From NCBI GenBank assembly GCA_026545225.1, contig CM048848.1, positions 26,638,806-26,702,805 on the forward strand: a DNA stretch of 64,000 bases, in the 5' to 3' direction. The stretch is from Cornus controversa (lineage: Eukaryota; Streptophyta; Magnoliopsida; Cornales; Cornaceae). The stretch's first letter is position 1. Each line of letters begins with the position of its first letter. The notes under the pieces are model-generated. The model searched no databases. It was not told where the DNA came from and saw nothing but the letters and a program-made list of their open reading frames with translations. Shown here piece after piece: positions 1 through 11,574 of the stretch. A program made the position numbers and the translations under genes.

Positions 1-954
1 TCATCTATAAATACATACATATGTTTTCTCTCTAATTACGCTTTTCAGAAAATTATTATTTTAGAGACAGAAACTATTGAGTTATTTTTAGGTCATAAAA
101 GTATCTTTTGATTTATTTTTGAGAGTACACATACACTGAGTGATTAGGGTTATGGCTCTTATTGCTTGATCAACCATTTAAAGATTGCTTCAAAGATTTT
201 TTATTGATCAAATCACTGGTTCGTTTGGTTTCTTCTCAACTGTTCGTTGGTGAGGAAAAATAAGGCAATTGCACTACGAAGGGGACAAAATATTCGCTGA
301 GTGTTCTTATTCTTTCAATTACCTTGATTGTGATATTAGCCTTAAGTCTATAGTAATTGGATATGGAGTTGCAAGAGTAAGCCTAAGACGTTTAGCGTCA
401 AATTCTTGGCAGAGTGGAGTTGGTACTTTTTGGAAGAATTTATTTTTTCTAAATTTTGAGTGTACATAATAAGTTTTTTTTTTCTCAGTGAATTGTAGAG
501 AGAGATGCAATGTATTAAAGAAAAATGATTTTTTACTTTTATGAAATTGTCCATTATAGTCATTTTGCCTTAATGGTAATTAATAATAACAACAATACTA
601 GTAGTTTCCTAAAATATTGATTTAACAAATTAGTCGTATGATTAGATCTAAAAGCATCCATTTAATGATGACTAGGAGTAGTTGAACACTATATATATAT
701 TCCAAATTCATTCCCTCTGCCCTTTTTGGAGTTGAGATCATTAATATCTTAGTTAATGGACGAAAAATATTTATTATAGGTATATATACTATGAGATGTA
801 TCTATATAACTTAAAACTAACAGATAATTTTTAAAAAATAAATAGAACTTGAAAGAGTTTCTAACAATCCAGAGAAAAAAACTAATTATAAAGAGTAGAG
901 AACTTTTAATTTGCATATGATTTTTAAATTAATATAAATTTTTTATATTTTAAA
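1..954. other. Unassigned AT-rich flank
   Basis: No reading frame longer than about 70 codons and no protein family is recognised here. The stretch is AT-rich with short homopolymer runs. It lies immediately left of the Copia LTR and is either flanking genomic DNA or an older decayed repeat. A short block near 255-330 has a purine-rich run but no LTR boundary could be placed. Confidence 0.5.
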
Positions 955-1213
955 TGTTAAATTATAAGTTGTACTCACAGCTGTACAGAATGTACCTATT
1001 ACTACTAGTGTACTATCCACCTACCATTGTATTGTATATACTCATATTCTACACATGTGTATTAACCTAGGCAGACGTTATGGCTAGATACATTTCACCT
1101 ATCTCTTACCTTGTACAGCCTCACCTGCTACTCTCCTTGTTAACCTTAGCAGCTAGCCTATATATAGAGCCTTATGTACTATTCATTTAGTATCAATTCA
1201 ATATACCATTACA
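955..1213 (+). repeat. Copia left LTR
   Basis: The segment begins TGTTAA and ends ATTACA, eight bases before a TGGTATCAGAGCC primer site. About 260 bp is usual for short-LTR Copia lineages. It contains a TATA-like box near 1160. The right end is well supported by the primer site. The left end is the nearest plausible TGTT and could be off by tens of bases because no partner LTR exists in the window. Confidence 0.65.
1157..1169 (+). promoter_or_regulatory. TATA-like box in Copia LTR
   Basis: CCTATATATAGAG lies about 45 bp before the LTR end, the position expected of an LTR core promoter. This is inferred from sequence only. Confidence 0.45.
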
Positions 1214-1220
1214 TTTAACT

Positions 1221-1233
1221 TGGTATCAGAGCC
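1221..1233 (+). other. Primer-binding site, initiator tRNA-Met type
   Basis: TGGTATCAGAGCC is complementary to the 3' end of plant initiator tRNA-Met, the usual primer of Copia and many chromovirus reverse transcriptases. It fixes the plus orientation of the outer element. Confidence 0.85.
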
Positions 1234-2309
1234 ACTATTTTAAATTTTCTTTCATATTCTTTTTGGTCTTTCCATTCCACCATTACTCCGGCCTTCAACC
1301 TCCACTGCTCAATCTCAGAATCTAGTCTTACAAGTGCTTGCTCGAGTTTTTTTTTTTTTGAAGACATCACTTGAAATAACTCAAAAAAGCCATTTGAACG
1401 CCTTCAGAACCACCGTGAAAGATGACTCCACGCGCCCTCAGGCACCACTATAATTTTTTAGAAAATTTCTCGTGCTCTCATGCACTACTTGCAAGGTCCA
1501 CACACCTTCACGCGCTTGCACCACTGTTTAACTATGTCATCAGCTGAGTTATTAACACATCAACAACCACAACAACGTACAACCATATCAATGTACATAT
1601 CATCATCCACATCATCTAATAACCTGTATTTACAATAATATGATATACCACATCAGCATTTGACCACGTCACCTGCCACATCAGAACGTCACCACCAATC
1701 TGTCGATCTGTCACTATGTCAACATTTTGCTATGTCACCTACCACGTCAGCACATTGCCAACAATAAGACCATCAAGAATCCCAAATAGCCCACGTGAGA
1801 ACGCAAGTTACACCCAAAGCCATTAGGCAAATGGCACGTCTGCCTAGGCAACTCACATTGCGTCGCCTCTTTTTTTGGACCCACGACTCGTCTTAGCGAG
1901 CCGATCCAGGCGGAAGAAATTGTCAGATGGGGTGTTTGGTTGGGGTAACATATCTGTTAAAAGATTTGCTAATCTGTCACCACGTTGGCATTTTTCCACG
2001 TTAGCAAACACACCAGATCACTAAAAACGTGTTTCCCACCCAATTTTTCATGCTGATTTCAAATTTTTAGTCCATTTTTTTATTTTAGATCTCTAAATGG
2101 AACAAATGACACAAAAAGAGTTTACGGTGACACCATATTCAAGTTGTTTTTGATGGGGACAATAACTCCTTTTGGAGTCGCAAGTTATGATCTTATGTTA
2201 TTGGGGATTGCCAAGTACTAGTGCAAAGCAAAGATAAAGTTGTAGATTCTTTTATTACTCGTGTTGAGGATTGGGATATCAACAATTATAAGATCATCTC
2301 ATGATTACG
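1234..2309 (+). pseudogene. Copia leader and gag 5' part
   Basis: The first 850 bp is leader or badly decayed gag without an open frame. From about 2140 the translation resembles the start of a Copia gag (UBN2-type): F-D-G-D-N-N-S-F-W, then V-E-D-W-D-I-N-N-Y, with stops between. It stops at 2309 where element A inserted; the last five bases, TTACG, are the left TSD copy. The gag continues at 41189. Confidence 0.6.
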
Positions 2310-3666
2310 TGATGTTGTTTTAAAAGTGTAAAATAACTCGCAACTGTACGAATCTATTTAAATATAGATCGGCAAGAACGAGGTCGAACCCAAGGGAATG
2401 CTTTGAGAAGAAAAACTAATACAAAGTTAAATTAATTTAAAACTAATCTAGTTTAAACAAAAGTTGGTTGATTTGAGAGAAATTAAACTAACATGCAAAT
2501 AAAATAACACAATTGAAATCAAATTGAGAAAATAACTAAGGTGTCGGATTCCACCACCATGAAATCCATGAAGTTTCTAATATTCATTTATTAATTCCCA
2601 AATTTAGAGTAGCAATCAAGAAATCAATCTATTGCTTACTCAAGATTTAACAATAAAGCACTATAAAAAATATATCAAAAAGGTAGATTTTCCTTCGCTT
2701 TACTAGTGTAAAGTTCTAAGCATTTTATGAATTCAATTTAATAAAAATATAAAATCAAAGATTATCACTTTTAAGAAATACAAATCCAAGCTTAGATTAA
2801 TTATAATACTTTCTAACTACCACATATACATGATATAAATGATGAAAGAAATATAAAATAATTAATCACAAGAAGCGAAAATCATAAGCATTTAAATCAT
2901 ACACATGGGAATCAATTAATGAACAAAATAACTTTACTTCATTAATGTAGGTTTCCTCCTCATCCCTAGTTGAGAAGTTTAGTTACACATGGTAGAAGAA
3001 GAAGATAACAAAAAATAAAAGACATAATGAAATAAAATAAATAAAACCCAGATTGTCTCTGTCTTCTCTACCTTGGCCTCCACTTCTTTTCTCCCCTCAA
3101 CCCTACTCATCTCTTTATCTTATATAGAGGTCCTCTGGGGCGTTCTCCAAGTAAAATAAAATAGAAAAGTATTTAGGAGAAAATCTGCCATAATATTTTC
3201 TCTGAATTGAAATTCAATTTTGACCTTGAATTAGTGTGAATCACGAAATTTTAGTGAAATACAAATATCTCAAGAATCAAATTTCATGAGAAATCAAGTC
3301 GAATTGATACTCGAAATAAGACTTTTGGGCAATTTTCCAAAACGGGATTAAAATTGAATTATGCACAGAATTGGGCTTCAGGCCCGGAATCTCCTTAAGC
3401 AGTTGTAATTCTCTTGGACCACTGTCTTGGACTATTTTGAGTTAAAATATGAAATTGAATGAATCCATTTGATGTAAGCTTTATATAATCCTTTTGAATG
3501 TTTTTTTTAAAAGTCCAAAATCATGGTTTTAACTGAAATAATCATTAAGATCCTGAAAAGACAGAAAATACAAAAATAGAATAAATAAAATTATACATAA
3601 ACTATCACTAAAAGAATAAAATATGCAAATTAAGAGGCTAGAATGCGTAACATTCAGCGCCAATCA
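2310..3666 (-). repeat. Element A 3' LTR
   Basis: 1357 bp, bounded by TGATGTTG at the left and CCAATCA at the right; directly similar along its length to 39816-41183. On the minus strand it is the 3' LTR, because a polypurine tract lies just right of it. A TATA-like motif lies on the minus strand near 3120. Confidence 0.93.
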
Positions 3667-5616
3667 CACCCCCAAACTTACATATTGCTAGTCCTTTAGC
3701 AATAGAACAAAATAAAATTAGAACAAAGGAAATTAACTAGACACAAACTAAACCTAACTCCTCTTTCGTAGGAGAAACGATTACATTTAGCAAATGCAAC
3801 AAGCCTTTGAACCCCTAGGTTCCCCCTAATGGACAAGTTATAGTCTCGTGAGGGTTTTCAGAAATGTTACTCACAAACATTCAAAATTCCTATTTAAACA
3901 TTAATCAAGAAGAAGACTACAATATATAGTTACAAAGTTGCATTCAAGAATAATTTCAAGCTTTCAAATTCCATAATTCAAAACAATGGTCCCCATGCAT
4001 AATTCACATCAACATATCTCAAAGCAACCAACTCTAGCTCCCTTGTGAATAATGAACTAGCAATCATCTCATGTGGCATAACCTAGCTCCAAATATATTA
4101 AGTCACATACTCTTTCAACTCACTAGCTCCCCTTATTGAAATCATACTTCCAAACATGAATACATGACTTTTTTTTTTATTCTTTTTTTTTTCATTGCTT
4201 TATTGGTTATGCAATGTCTTGGTTTATTAAGCTTTCTAAAAGATTCATGTAGCAAGCTTTCAGTTAGTGACTCTCAAACCAAATGGCTTTAGGCACCCCG
4301 AAGAACCTAATAACTCGAATCAATCAGGCTACAAATCAAGACAACCAATGCTCATCTTTTCTCACCTTTTCAGTTTTGCCGCGAACACTCCGTGCTTCCT
4401 AAGGCATAGAGGCTTGGTTACTCATGAAAAGGATCAAATTCATTTTCTATTCATCACATATTCTTTTTTTTTCACTTTTTCTTTGAAGTCAAGTAAAACA
4501 TATTATCGGTACTAATTCTCAAGGAATACTAATTAATATTAAGCATATATAACCCAACAACTCGGAGCCAAAGTTTATACCCCACAAGATTATGCTGGTG
4601 TGTTTGTGCATGTGAGGAAACTAAAATCAATTACCCTAAAGCATGTCAATGCAAGCCATGATTAAAACCACTAGATTCAAACCACAAATTCCAAAAATTT
4701 AAACATACCCAAGAATTGGAAGTTAAGCACCTACATAAAGTATTTATCCCTTGAATAATGTAAAACATCATATCTAAAAAATAAAACAAAAGAAAATAAA
4801 TAAAAAACTAAGAAAATCAAATAACCAAAAAGTCCTAAAACAAGAAGAAAATTTCTCCCCATATTGCCATAAAGCACATCAAAGATATCGCCTCACCCCG
4901 AAATTTAAACTGTACATTGTCCTCAATGTACACCCAATAGAAGCATAAAGAAGGGTTAGAACGATATTACCAGAAAACGGAAGTAGTGGTAAGAATATAG
5001 AGCAAACCAGTAGCATGAAGGTAATGAGACCACTCTCCCAAACTTGGATGCTACAACCTGTCAAAACAATGACTATACTCCAGCGACCAAGTGAAATAAC
5101 ATGGGTGAAAATAAATATGAAATAGAAAGTAAAAAAAAAAAGTTTTTGGTTTTTTTTTTTTGAAAAAAAAATAACTTTGCGAAAACCACAGGTACTACTT
5201 TTCTCCCCATTCTCTGAACTGGTGGGTCCCAATTTTTCAATGTGTATATGTGATAAGATATTGATTATCCAGACACGCTAACGTATAGAGTATAAATGAA
5301 TTGCCTTTCTTTATTAAAGTCATACTGTGTTGAAACAATCTCAACAGTATTGGGTATAGAAACCAGACTTTAATAAATGGAAATCAACAACTTTATCAAT
5401 CATATCACAAATTGTAGAATTGGTACTACATACATAGTCCGAGAATAGGTGGCTATACCGGACCATTATGAGTTTTTTTTTCTTTTTTTGGTTAAAGAAA
5501 AATTTAAAATTAAATACATAAACTAAAAGAAGAAAATGATTAACACAAACTAAAAATAAAAAGACGCAAGAGCTATAAATCCTAAAACTAATAATGTACA
5601 ATAATGACTAAATAGG
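3667..5616 (-). other. Element A 3' non-coding region with polypurine tract
   Basis: On the minus strand this runs from the end of integrase to the 3' LTR. The polypurine tract is the complement of CACCCCCAAAC at 3667-3677. A second PPT-like tract lies near 5036-5046. A perfect 8-bp stem with 4-bp loop is at 4912-4931. The blocks 4880-5060 and 5165-5345 recur near composite B (13150-13300 and 15010-15150) and at the right window end (62950-63400), so this is conserved family sequence. No env-like protein was recognised. A hydrophobic frame at 4879-5232 is discussed under rejected items. Confidence 0.8.
4912..4931 (-). repeat. Perfect stem-loop in element A 3' region
   Basis: GTACATTG and CAATGTAC flank a four-base loop. 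The same structure occurs at 13154-13173 (stem ACACATTG/CAATGTGT) and 63350-63369, each next to a PPT-like G-run. Confidence 0.75.
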
Positions 5617-6900
5617 TCAATCTTGATAAACAGGATCTTCCAGAAAGATTTCCTCACCTTCTGGAGAATGTAACTCCAAAAATAGTTTCAAACACTGACC
5701 ATTCACTTTAAACACCTCACCGTTTGTTGGATTTTTAATCTCAATGGCCCCATAAGGATAAACAACATGAACAATGAACGGACCAGACCATTGAGATCTC
5801 AACTTACCGGGGAATTAATGCAACCAAGAATTATGGAGAATGACTTTTTGACCAGGTGTAAAATTTTTCCTAAGAATAGTTTTGTCATGAATTACCTTAA
5901 TACGGTCCTTATATGTCTTCGCATTTTGGTATGCATCATTCCTAATCTCTTCTAATTTATTCAATTGAAGCTTCCTATGGGCTCCTGCCTCATCAAAGTT
6001 AAAGTTGAGTTGCTTAATAGCCCAAAAAGTTCTATGTTCTAACTCAATAGGAAGATGAAAAGCCTTGTCGTACACCATTCGGTACGGAGACATTCCCATG
6101 GGATTCTAGAATGCAGTACAGTATGCCCACAATGCATCACTAAGTCTCAAAAGGCAATCTTTCCTATTTGGGTTAACCATTTTTTTCAAAATTTTCTTAA
6201 TTTCCCTATTGAACAATTCTACTTAACCACTAGTCTGAGGATGATAAACAAGTACAATTTTATAGGTTACACAATATTTTTTCATTAATGCTTCAAAAAT
6301 TCTATTGCAAAAATGCTTCCCACCGTCACTAATGATAACGCAGGGTGTACCAAAACGTGAAAAGACATTATCTTTCAAAAACTTAACCACCACATTGTGA
6401 TCATTAGTCTTAGATGCAATGGCTTTTACCAATTTAGACATATAATCGACTGCGATAAGGGTGTACAAATGACCAAAAGAGTTGGGAAACAGTCCCATGA
6501 AATCAATGCCCCAAATATCGAACACCTCAACAATCAAAATTGGGTTCAAAGGCATCATATTTCGATGAGAGATACTCCCTAACTTTTGACAACGCTCACA
6601 TGCCGAACAATAAGAATGACAATCTTGAAAGATAGAAAGTCAATAAAATCCACACTGCAAAATCTTTGCAGCAGTCCATTTTGCACTAAAGTGACCTCCA
6701 CATGCATGATCATGACAAAAGGAGATGACACTACTATGGTCACAATTAGGAACACATCTCCTAATAATCTAATCAGGACAGTACTTAAACAAGTATGGAT
6801 CGTCCTAAAAGAAAAGACAGACCTTGGCTACAAATTTTGACTTATCTTGTTTAGTCCAAGGTAGAGGCATTTGACCAGTGATAAGATAATTCACAATGTC
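5617..6900 (-). pseudogene. Element A integrase, broken
   Basis: On the minus strand the parts appear in order. The HHCC zinc domain (about 6730-6590) has C-H-D-H-A-C-G-G-H and then C-S-A-C-E-R-C. The catalytic core (6558-6100) has W-G-I-D-F-M-G, I-S-D-G-G-K-H-F and H-P-Q-T-S-G, followed by a stop in place of Gln just before V-E. A C-terminal part (6099-5617) has M-S-P-Y-R-M-V-Y and then the beta-rich end S-G-P-F-I-V. Stops near 6229, 6103 and 5812 and further breaks in the zinc domain split it. Integrase would join retroviral cDNA to the host chromosome. The family is Athila by motif style. Confidence 0.9.
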
Positions 6901-7054
6901 AACGAACCAAGGTAACTGGGAGACAAAAGAGTTGTTCATCAGGAAAAGATTCAAGAATAGGCATAGAATTAGATGAAGCCTCAAGAATAAGCATAGACAA
7001 GTGATCTGCTACCACATTTTTGGATCCTTTTTTATCTCAAATTTTTAAATCAAA

Positions 7055-7354
7055 CTATTGTAGCAATAAGATCCAACGAATCAAGTGTGGTTTAGCATCT
7101 TTCTTAGAAAGAAGATACCTAAGTGCAGCATGATCTAAGAATATGAGGACTTTAGACCCTAAAAGATAGGACCTAAACTTGTCTAGTGCAAACACAACTA
7201 CTAACAATTCTTTTTCAGTGGTAGAATAATTCAGTTGTGCATCATTCAAGGTCTTACTAGCATAGTATATCACATGGGGTAGCCTATTTACACTTTGTCC
7301 TAACACAGCTCCAACTGCATAGTCAGATACATCACACATGATCTCAAAAGGCAC
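7055..7354 (-). pseudogene. Element A RNase H fragment
   Basis: RNase H of an Athila-type pol: [14 protein letters not shown] at the start gives the first catalytic Asp, T-T-E-K-E-L-L the Glu, and F-L-D-H-A-A-L-R the D-H motif. It degrades the RNA strand of the RNA:DNA hybrid during reverse transcription. It follows the reverse transcriptase after a short break (7355-7390), and a stop at 7055 precedes the tether to integrase, where N-V-V-A-D-H-L-S is still readable in another stretch. Confidence 0.9.
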
Positions 7355-7390
7355 ATCCTAATTCGATGGTTGAATAACAAGGGCTGAAGT

Positions 7391-8257
7391 TCACAACGTC
7401 TTAAGCTTCTCAAAAGCTTTTAAACACTCATCATTAAAGGAAAAAGCAACATCTTTTGCAAGTAAATTATAAAGTGGTCTGAAAATGTTACTAAAGTCTT
7501 TAATGAACCGACGATAAAAACCAGTATGTCCTAAGAAAGACCTAATCTCTCTTATCGTTTGTGGCGATGGAAAATTAGCAATCAAATCAACCTTAGCCTT
7601 ATCAACTTCTATACCCTTGTTTGAAATAACATGGCCTAAAAGAATTCCATTCTTAACCATGAAGTGACACTTCTTCCAGTTTAAGACAAGATTCTTCTCC
7701 TCACAACGAGTAAGCATAAGTTTCAGATAATTGAGACATTCTTCAAAAGATGATCCAAATACTGAGAAATCATCCACGAAAACCTCAAGAAAATGCTCTA
7801 CCATGTTAGAAAAAATACTAATCATGCACCGTTGAAAAGTAGCGGGTGCATTACATAACCCAAAGGGCATACGTTGGTAGGCGAATGTCTCAAAAGGGCA
7901 AGTGAATGTAGTCTTCTTTTGATCCTCGGGTGCAATAGGAATTTGGTTATAACCAAAATAACCATCAAGGAAACAATAATAAGCATGACCGGCTAACCTC
8001 TTAAACATCTGATCAATAAAAGGAAGAGGAAAATGATCTTTCCTCGTGACCGAGTTCAATTTTTCGTAGTCAATACACACTCGCCACCCAGTGGTCATGC
8101 GGGTAGGCATTAACTCATTGGCATTATTTTTTACTACTGTGACCCTTGATTTCTTAGGTACGACTTGAACATGGCTAACCCAAGAGCTATCTGAAATGGG
8201 ATATATAATACTCACATCCAACAATTTCAAAACTTCTACTCTAACAACCTCTTTCAT
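7391..8257 (-). pseudogene. Element A reverse transcriptase
   Basis: A 288-codon open stretch with the reverse transcriptase core: R-V-C-I-D-Y-E-K-L-N (block A region), F-L-D-G-Y-F-G-Y-N-Q-I, M-P-F-G-L-C-N-A-P-A-T-F, and F-V-D-D-F as the catalytic YXDD-type box, then L-G-H-V-I-S. It copies element RNA to cDNA. The start is not a real start because the protein is part of a polyprotein whose upstream piece lies at 8333-8611 after stops. The catalytic Asp residues are kept. Confidence 0.92.
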
Positions 8258-8332
8258 ATTAGGGATAAGTCATCGTTGCATTTCATGAGAGGTTTTAGCA
8301 TTCTCCTTTAGATGAATATGATGCATGCACAC

Positions 8333-8611
8333 TTATGGGCATATACCCTTAGTATCTAATATAGTCCACCCAATAGTTGACCTATGTTCCCTAAGGACAT
8401 CTAAGAGTTTTTTCTCATGTTCCTTATTCAACTCAGAAGAAGTAATAACAGGTAGACTGTCATCTAGACCTAAGTAAGCATACTTAAGTTCAACAGGTAA
8501 AACTTTTAAATCCAATTTAGGTGGTGACTCAATAGAGGAGACATGTTTAGACCTAATCAGTGGAAGGGGTTCCACCTTGGCTTTAGGGACTGAATCCAAT
8601 AAGGCACTCAC
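8333..8611 (-). pseudogene. Element A pol linker upstream of reverse transcriptase
   Basis: 92 codons with L-P-V-E-L-K-Y-A-Y-L-G and a later I-G-W-T-I-L-D stretch, typical of the segment joining protease to reverse transcriptase in Athila pol. It is separated by stops from both the protease frame (8761-9267) and the reverse transcriptase frame. Confidence 0.75.
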
Positions 8612-8760
8612 CTCTTCACAAGCACTATCAACATCAAAATCATAGCCAAAATGAGCAAGGCATGCCTCTAAAAGGTCCTTATAATTGCATGGATAAAAGT
8701 ATTTTGAACTAGACTCTCTATTAAATTTAACTCACAAATATCTTCAGAGTCTGGTGGTTG

Positions 8761-9267
8761 TCAGCTTACGTTAAAAATATTAAGCTCAACCGACATATTT
8801 CCAAAAGAAAGTTTCAAAACATTATTCCTACAGTTGATTAGAGCATTCAAAGTGGCTAGGAATGGATGACCTAAGATGATAGGAATCGGGTTATTAAGAT
8901 TAGCTACAGGTTGAATGTCTAAGATAATAAATTCTACAGGGAAGAAGAATTTATCAACCTGAATGAGCACATCCTCAATAACACCACGAGGTACCTTAAG
9001 TGAGCAATTTTCTAATTGGAGTACCACCTTCGTGGGTTTCAACTCACCAAGACCTAGTTGCTCGTAAACAGAATAAGGTACCAAGTTGACACTCGCACCC
9101 AAGTCAAGCAAAGCTTGCTCAATTTTTTTATCAATTATGGTACATGAAATCGTAGGACATCCAAGATCCTTAAATTTAGGTGGGGTGTGATGTTGGATGA
9201 TTGAGCTAAATTGCTCAGTGAGGAAGGCTTTCTTGTGCACATGCAAGCCATATTTGACCGTACACAA
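8761..9267 (-). pseudogene. Element A aspartic protease
   Basis: 168 codons. The active-site motif is A-L-L-D-L-G-A-S-V-N-L, where Athila elements have DLGAS in place of the usual DSGAS, and the flap/second motif is I-I-L-G-H-P-F-L-A-T. It would cut the Gag-Pol polyprotein. Both motifs are intact, but the frame is cut from gag upstream (stop near 9298) and from pol downstream (stop at 8761). Confidence 0.88.
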
Positions 9268-10009
9268 GTCCTTTAAGAATTTTGCATAAGAGGGGACCTA
9301 TTGAATCACATCGAGAAATGGAATATTAATTTTGACTTGTTTAAACACTTCCATAATCTCATTATAGTGATTCACCTTCCTAGGCGTTTGAAGTCTTTAA
9401 GGATATGGTGCAGTAGAAACAAAGTTTCTACCTGGTGGACTTATTTGAGATGGTGGGTGAAGACTAGAGACTTAAATTTTTGATTCAACTTCAGATGTAG
9501 TTTTGTCATCCCTCCCTAAATCGTTAACATGGTCCTTTTCAATTTTCTTATTATGTATAGGAATTTGGACTCCATTATCAACTTGTTTACCTAATCTTAG
9601 GGTTATGATAGACTGAACATGCTCATGTGAACCAGAAGTGGACTAGTCACTACTATGAAACTAGCCCCTTGGGTTAGGCATAGGTTGACTAGGAAACTTT
9701 CCCTTCTCCCTCTCTCCTATAACAATGGCTAATTAACCTATTTGAGTTTCTAACTTAAAAATTGACTAACTAGTCTGTTGCATGAATTGTTGGAGAGTAT
9801 CCTCTAAAATTGGTCTCTGTTGAGGTGGGGGAACATACGGATGGGCATTTTGGAACAAGGAAGGATATCAAAATTATGGTTGACCTTGGGGTTGCATAGG
9901 TTGCACCCCTTGCTTATTTCGAGGTTGGTCTTACCTCCAAGAAAAATTAGAGTGGTTCCTCCAATTAAGATTGTATGTGTCAGAATAGGGGCTGCCAAAT
10001 GATTCCTAT
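9268..10009 (-). pseudogene. Element A gag C-terminal part
   Basis: On the minus strand the first readable block is S-P-Y-S-D-T-Y-N, then N-W-R-N-H-S-N-F-S-W, characteristic of the Athila gag tail after the zinc knuckle, followed by a Gln-rich P-Q-Q-R-P-I-L-E-D-T-L-Q-Q-F-M stretch. Several stops and frame changes follow. The N-terminal half of the same gag lies at 37463-38494, separated by composite B. Confidence 0.8.
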
Positions 10010-11574
10010 TGTGCTTGGAAAGGGTATTTTGTTTTACCAAAATAATTCTTGTCCAATTCTTAATAAACCACTCGCAATAGCACGAATCTTTGTAAGATAG
10101 GGCTCTTGTGAAGGTGTCGATCCCACAGAGGATGTGATTAAATTAGTCTCATGTGATTCATTGAAAGAGAGGTTGATATTTTTGGTATTTGTTTAACATA
10201 AAATAAATGGCACTAGTTATAATTTAAATTGATAAATAAAAGAGGGACTAGGGTATTGATTTCACCACTAGTCTCACATCAATAGAAGAATATAATTCAA
10301 CTTGAGAAAGTTACATATGTATAATCATGATTCATGGGATTTGTCACATACCACCATGATATCTTCAAGAAAATACATAAATCAGAAAATAAGAATAATT
10401 CAACTCTAGTTAGCATTAATCGTCTACCTAACTACTTAAATAAAAGACATAACATGAAATTAAAAGTGTAGAACGATTCATCTTCCTTAAGCATTAATTA
10501 TCAAATCTAATGATTTTATGTTCTAATAAAACTACTGTACAACTTTCATACTTTATAAGACAAGAGAAGAATGAAGTCAAGATTGAACATAACTTTATAC
10601 TTCAATTACAAATGTAATCCTCAAAGTTATACAACTTATTATACACATATAACAATCCCAAATAAAGATATTATTATCATACCATTGATGCTTGGTTAGG
10701 GCTACATCAATGCCCTAGGAAGAGTTTTAGATCCTCATGGCTAACTTACAAGTCTTCATGGTTGGAGAACACTTCATATTTCTCTCTGTGTGCAGAATTT
10801 TTTCACTCACTTCCCCCCTTTACACTACTCAATTCCCCTCCATTTATAGCCAAAGTTAGTGCAATATGAGTGTCCACCATTTCTTCCACTAAAACTCATC
10901 TAATGGCCTAAATAGCTCCATATGTAATCCATTTTAGAAGAATTGGATCATCTCCCTCCATGTGTATTACACTTTGGTGAATTAATTGAGTGGGGTGGTT
11001 GCTTGTCATATCATTGGTCACTTGTCACAAATTTTCAAAGCAACCAAAGAAAAATCTGCCAAGAATATTTATGCTACTATTTTGGCCACTTTCAACCACC
11101 AAGATGTCCGATTTAGAGATTTCTCAAAACTAAACGTATTTAGAACTTGCTTTTTTCTTTCCACAGCCACAAACATCGCCTTAATTGGAGTTTGCAGCAT
11201 GAAGTTATGGTCAAAAAACAAACAGTGCGCAGATCAGAATTTTGAACGAATTTTGGGCTTGAGATTTGTCTTGAACTTGTACTTGACCCAATGAACCAAT
11301 TCAGATTTTTGGCCCCTTTTGCATTAAATCTTTAATATAGATTGGCCCAATCCATGGATTCATCATTGGAATTTGGCCCAAACTAATGGCAAATTTTTGT
11401 TCTTATAGAAGCCTCATTGAAAGCCTAAGAACCACATAATTAACCATTATTTCATCTAAGGATCTGAAAATGACAAAAATAGAATAATACTATAAAAATA
11501 CTAATATAAACATAGTGAAAGGATTAACATATGTAAATTAGAAGGACTGAATGCACAACATTCTGTGCTTATCA
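10010..11574 (-). repeat. LTR B1 (outer left, full)
   Basis: 1565 bp, TGTGCTTGG at left to GCTTATCA at right. The complement of CACCCCCAAAC follows at once, which is the polypurine tract on the minus strand, so this is a 3' LTR. It matches 35897-37462 along its length and 20550-22113 in inverse orientation. Confidence 0.92.

Noticed and set aside
269-563. Overlapping small frames near the left end
   Set aside because: Under 75 codons, non-ATG starts, open on both strands, no recognisable family.
4879-5232. Hydrophobic 117-codon minus frame, with a similar frame at 63217-63402, as a possible env-like protein
   Set aside because: The similarity is explained by conserved non-coding 3' sequence (stem-loop and PPT-like tracts). 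The frame crosses poly-A/T runs and differs in ends between copies.
10986-11294. Repeated ~80-100-codon frames starting M-S-G-V-V-A-C-H-I (10986, 20885, 23668, 28361, 31202, 34030, 36874)
   Set aside because: They fall inside the B-family LTR, are antisense to the element's transcription, and vary in length by random stops.
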